From Pseudomonas donghuensis (GTDB lineage Bacteria > Pseudomonadota > Gammaproteobacteria > Pseudomonadales > Pseudomonadaceae), in NCBI RefSeq assembly GCF_000259195.1, contig NZ_AJJP01000167.1, positions 1 to 64,000 on the forward strand: 64,000 nucleotides of DNA, in the 5' to 3' direction. The notes under the pieces are model-generated. The model did not search any database, had not been told where the DNA came from, and was given only the letters and a program-made list of their open reading frames with translations. Made by a program: the position numbers and the translations under genes. This document shows positions 59,470 through 64,000 of the stretch, piece after piece (the first letter of the stretch is position 1; each line of letters begins with the position of its first letter).

Positions 59470-62325
59470 ATGACCATCAACCTCGGCACTGCCAACGAAT
59501 TCATCGCCCGCCACATCGGCCCACGCCAGCGCGATGAGCAGCACATGCTCGCCACCCTCGGTTTCGACTCGCTGGAGGCCATGAGCGCTGCGGTCATTCC
59601 TGACAGCATCAAGGGCACCAGCGTCCTTGAGCTGGGCGCAGGGCAAAGCGAAGCCGACGCCCTGGCCTCGCTCAAGGCCATCGCCGGCAACAACCAGTTG
59701 TTCAAGAGCTTCATCGGCCAGGGTTACTACAACTGCCACACCCCGGCACCGATCCTGCGCAACCTGCTGGAAAACCCGGCCTGGTACACCGCCTACACCC
59801 CGTACCAGCCAGAGATTTCCCAGGGCCGCCTGGAAGCGCTGCTGAATTTCCAGACCCTGATCAGCGACCTCACCGGGCTGCCGATCGCCAACGCATCCTT
59901 GCTCGACGAAGCCACCGCCGCCGCCGAAGCCATGACCTTCTGCAAGCGCCTGAGCAAGAACAAGGGCAGCCACGCCTTCTTCGCTTCCGTGCATTGCCAC
60001 CCGCAGACCCTCGACGTACTGCGCACCCGTGCCGAACCACTGGGTATCGAGGTAGTGGTGGGTGATGAGCGTGAATTGAGCGATGTCAGCGCCTTCTTTG
60101 GTGCCCTGCTGCAATACCCGGCCAGCAACGGTGAAGTGTTCGATTACCGGGAGCTGGTCGAGCGCTTGCACGCAGCCAATGCCCTGGTCGCCGTGGCTGC
60201 CGACCTGCTGGCCCTGACTCTGCTGACCCCACCGGGCGAATTCGGCGCCGACGTGGCCATCGGCAGCGCCCAGCGCTTTGGTGTACCGCTGGGCTTCGGT
60301 GGCCCGCATGCGGCGTACTTCTCGACCCGCGACGCGTTCAAGCGCGACATGCCGGGCCGTCTGGTCGGCGTGTCGATCGACCGCTTCGGCAAGACCGCCC
60401 TGCGCCTGGCCATGCAGACCCGTGAGCAGCATATCCGCCGCGAGAAGGCCACCAGCAACATCTGCACCGCCCAGGTGCTGCTGGCCAACATCGCCAGCAT
60501 GTACGCCGTGTACCACGGCCCGCAGGGCCTGAAGCAGATCGCCGAACGCACCCACGCACTGACCGCGATCCTCAAGGCCGGCCTGCAGCAGTTGGGCGTG
60601 AAGGTCGAAGTCGAGCACTTCTTCGACACCCTGACCCTGGCCACCGGCAGCGCCACCGCCGCCCTCCATGACCAGGCTCGTGCCCAGCGCCTGAACCTGC
60701 GCCAGATCGACGCCCAGCGCCTGGGCCTGTCGCTGGATGAAACCAGCACCCAGGCCGACGTCGAAGCGCTGTGGCAGCTGTTCGCCGATGCTAAGGCCAC
60801 GCCAGACTTCGCCGCCCTCGCGGCCCGCGCTCAGGTGCAATTGCCTGCAGCCCTGCTGCGCCAGTCGGCGATTCTCGAGCACCCGGTGTTCAACCGCTAC
60901 CACAGCGAAACCGAGCTGATGCGCTACCTGCGCCGCCTGGCCGACAAGGACCTGGCCCTGGACCGCACCATGATTGCGCTGGGCTCGTGCACCATGAAGC
61001 TCAACGCTGCCAGCGAAATGATTCCGGTGACCTGGGCCGAGTTCGGCAACCTGCACCCGTTCGCACCGGCCGAGCAGAGCCAGGGCTACCAGCAACTGAC
61101 CAGCGAACTGGAAGCCATGCTCTGCGCCGCCACCGGCTATGACGCCGTGTCGCTGCAGCCCAACGCCGGTTCCCAGGGCGAGTACGCAGGCCTGCTGGCG
61201 ATCCGCGCCTACCACCAGAGCCGTGGCGAAGCGCGCCGCGACATCTGCCTGATCCCCTCCTCAGCCCACGGCACCAACCCGGCTACCGCGCACATGGCCG
61301 GTATGCGCGTGGTGGTCACTGCCTGTGACGCCCGTGGCAACGTCGACATCGACGACCTGCGCGCCAAGGCCATCGAGCACCGCGAACACCTCGCTGCGCT
61401 GATGATCACCTACCCCTCGACCCACGGCGTGTTCGAAGAAGCCATCGGCGAGATCTGCGCGATCATCCACGACAACGGCGGCCAGGTGTACATCGACGGC
61501 GCCAACATGAACGCCATGGTCGGCCTCTGCGCACCGGGCAAGTTCGGTGGCGACGTTTCGCACCTGAACCTGCACAAGACCTTCTGCATCCCTCACGGCG
61601 GTGGCGGCCCGGGCGTCGGCCCGATCGGCGTCAAATCGCACCTGGCGCCGTTCCTGCCCGGCCATGCGCACATGGACAACAAGCAGGGCGCGGTCTGCGC
61701 CGCACCGTTCGGCAGCGCCAGTATCCTGCCGATCACCTGGATGTACATTCGTATGATGGGAGGTGCCGGGCTCAAGCGCGCTTCGCAGATGGCCATCCTC
61801 AACGCCAACTACATCGCCCGCCGCCTGGAAGAGCACTACCCTGTGTTGTACACCGGCAGCAACGGCCTGGTGGCGCACGAGTGCATCCTCGATTTGCGCC
61901 CCCTCAAGGACAGCAGCGGGATCAGCGTCGATGACGTCGCCAAGCGCCTGATCGACTTCGGCTTCCATGCCCCGACCATGTCCTTCCCGGTGGCCGGCAC
62001 GCTGATGATCGAACCGACCGAAAGCGAGTCTAAAGAAGAACTGGACCGCTTCTGCGAGGCGATGATCCGCATCCGCGAAGAGATTCGCGCGGTGGAAAGC
62101 GGTAGCCTGGACAAGGACGACAACCCGCTGAAGAACGCCCCGCACACCGCCGCGGAAATCGCCGGTGAATGGAGCCACCCGTACAGCCGCGAGCAGGCGG
62201 TGTATCCGCTGGCGTCGCTGGTGGAAGGCAAGTACTGGCCACCGGTTGGCCGGGTCGACAACGTCTTCGGCGACCGCAACCTGGTCTGCGCCTGCCCGTC
62301 GATCGAGAGCTATCAGGACGTCTGA
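59470..62325 (+). CDS. gcvP: Glycine dehydrogenase (decarboxylating), P protein
   Basis: PLP-dependent decarboxylase of 951 residues. The PLP Lys is in [34 protein letters not shown] and [16 protein letters not shown] conserved. Nine bases after gcvH. Confidence 0.98.
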   Translation: MTINLGTANEFIARHIGPRQRDEQHMLATLGFDSLEAMSAAVIPDSIKGTSVLELGAGQSEADALASLKAIAGNNQLFKSFIGQGYYNCHTPAPILRNLLENPAWYTAYTPYQPEISQGRLEALLNFQTLISDLTGLPIANASLLDEATAAAEAMTFCKRLSKNKGSHAFFASVHCHPQTLDVLRTRAEPLGIEVVVGDERELSDVSAFFGALLQYPASNGEVFDYRELVERLHAANALVAVAADLLALTLLTPPGEFGADVAIGSAQRFGVPLGFGGPHAAYFSTRDAFKRDMPGRLVGVSIDRFGKTALRLAMQTREQHIRREKATSNICTAQVLLANIASMYAVYHGPQGLKQIAERTHALTAILKAGLQQLGVKVEVEHFFDTLTLATGSATAALHDQARAQRLNLRQIDAQRLGLSLDETSTQADVEALWQLFADAKATPDFAALAARAQVQLPAALLRQSAILEHPVFNRYHSETELMRYLRRLADKDLALDRTMIALGSCTMKLNAASEMIPVTWAEFGNLHPFAPAEQSQGYQQLTSELEAMLCAATGYDAVSLQPNAGSQGEYAGLLAIRAYHQSRGEARRDICLIPSSAHGTNPATAHMAGMRVVVTACDARGNVDIDDLRAKAIEHREHLAALMITYPSTHGVFEEAIGEICAIIHDNGGQVYIDGANMNAMVGLCAPGKFGGDVSHLNLHKTFCIPHGGGGPGVGPIGVKSHLAPFLPGHAHMDNKQGAVCAAPFGSASILPITWMYIRMMGGAGLKRASQMAILNANYIARRLEEHYPVLYTGSNGLVAHECILDLRPLKDSSGISVDDVAKRLIDFGFHAPTMSFPVAGTLMIEPTESESKEELDRFCEAMIRIREEIRAVESGSLDKDDNPLKNAPHTAAEIAGEWSHPYSREQAVYPLASLVEGKYWPPVGRVDNVFGDRNLVCACPSIESYQDV

Positions 62326-62344
62326 GTCCGGCCTGATGGCCTAA

Positions 62345-62416
62345 TCGCTGACAAAGCCAGCTCCCACAGGTTCTGGAAATACCAAAGAACCCTGTGGGAG
62401 CCGGCCTTGCCGGCGA
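62345..62416. repeat. BIME between gcvP and sdaA
   Basis: Diverged inverted REP arms at 62345-62368 (GCTGACAAAGCCAGC type) and 62393-62416 (GCCGGCCTTGCCGGC type). Confidence 0.8.
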
Positions 62417-62445
62417 TGCTTCTCCCCAACAATGAGGGTACGACC

Positions 62446-63822
<1,377 letters not shown>

Positions 63823-63850
63823 CACCCTCTCAAGCCCCAAGGAGTCATCA

Positions 63851-64000
63851 ATGTCCACCGAAACACTGCTCAAGACCCCGCTGCACGCCCTGCACCTGGA
63901 ACTGGGCGCCCGCATGGTGCCTTTCGCCGGTTACGACATGCCGGTTCAGTACCCGTTGGGGGTGATGAAAGAACACCTGCACAGCCGTGAACAGGCCGGC
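63851..64000 (+). CDS. gcvT: Glycine cleavage system T protein (partial, cut by window end)
   Basis: First 50 codons only: [20 protein letters not shown] and [17 protein letters not shown] match aminomethyltransferase. RBS AAGGAG. Follows sdaA by 28 bases. Confidence 0.93.
   Translation, partial: MSTETLLKTPLHALHLELGARMVPFAGYDMPVQYPLGVMKEHLHSREQAG

Noticed and set aside
59011..61215. 734-codon open frame antisense to gcvH-gcvP
   Set aside because: Shadow frame; the plus-strand genes are certain.

Overview
The window is chromosomal DNA from a Pseudomonas of the P. putida/P. fluorescens lineage. The basis is high GC with long antisense shadow ORFs, many Pseudomonas-type REP/BIME palindromes, an Entner-Doudoroff glucose cluster (edd-glk-gltRS-gtsABCD-oprB-yeaD-hexR-zwf-pgl-eda), an arcDABC operon, and a GcsR-controlled glycine-cleavage operon. 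Gene order looks like a P. putida core backbone into which toxin-bearing accessory blocks have been inserted. That comparison is from memory and was not computed.

Layout. 0-2 kb: tadA and a Tat-exported multicopper oxidase. 2-7.8 kb: two divergent, paralogous giant toxins of the Pseudomonas dermonecrotic-toxin/'membrane-targeted effector' type. Each carries a C-terminal GxxH...E...GxxH (TIKI/ChaN-like) module, and one has an extra C-terminal segment that reads like an SH2 domain. 7.8-17.8 kb: guaB-guaA, a zinc-ribbon protein, a TauE/SafE permease with a divergent LysR regulator, xseA, an M23 peptidase, and leuA preceded by a Leu-rich leader peptide. 17.8-23.5 kb: a second accessory block holding a three-gene coiled-coil operon (TelA-like protein, single-TM protein, Ser-tailed protein) that converges on a tandem pair of monalysin-like beta-pore-forming toxin genes.

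23.5-40.6 kb: glucose uptake (OprB porin, GtsABCD ABC transporter), sensing (GltS/GltR-2) and catabolism (Glk, Zwf, Pgl, Edd, Eda, Gap-1). HexR sites of the form TTGT-N7-ACAA lie at zwf/hexR and twice at edd/gap-1. 40.6-46.2 kb: a Fur-controlled heme-uptake system with an ECF sigma factor, FecR-type anti-sigma, TonB receptor and heme oxygenase. The receptor and heme-oxygenase genes share an identical GTTTTTTTAC-N19-CGTCT element. 46.3-49.9 kb: a chemoreceptor and a CaiB-family CoA-transferase. 50-57.2 kb: two divergent ArcD-type antiporters, arcA, arcB, arcC and a DUF5064 gene. 57.3-64 kb: gcsR, then gcvH-gcvP-sdaA-gcvT behind a -24/-12 promoter with palindromic upstream sites; gcvT is cut by the window edge.

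The most unusual content is in the two toxin blocks. No tRNA, rRNA, CRISPR array, insertion sequence or prophage was seen.
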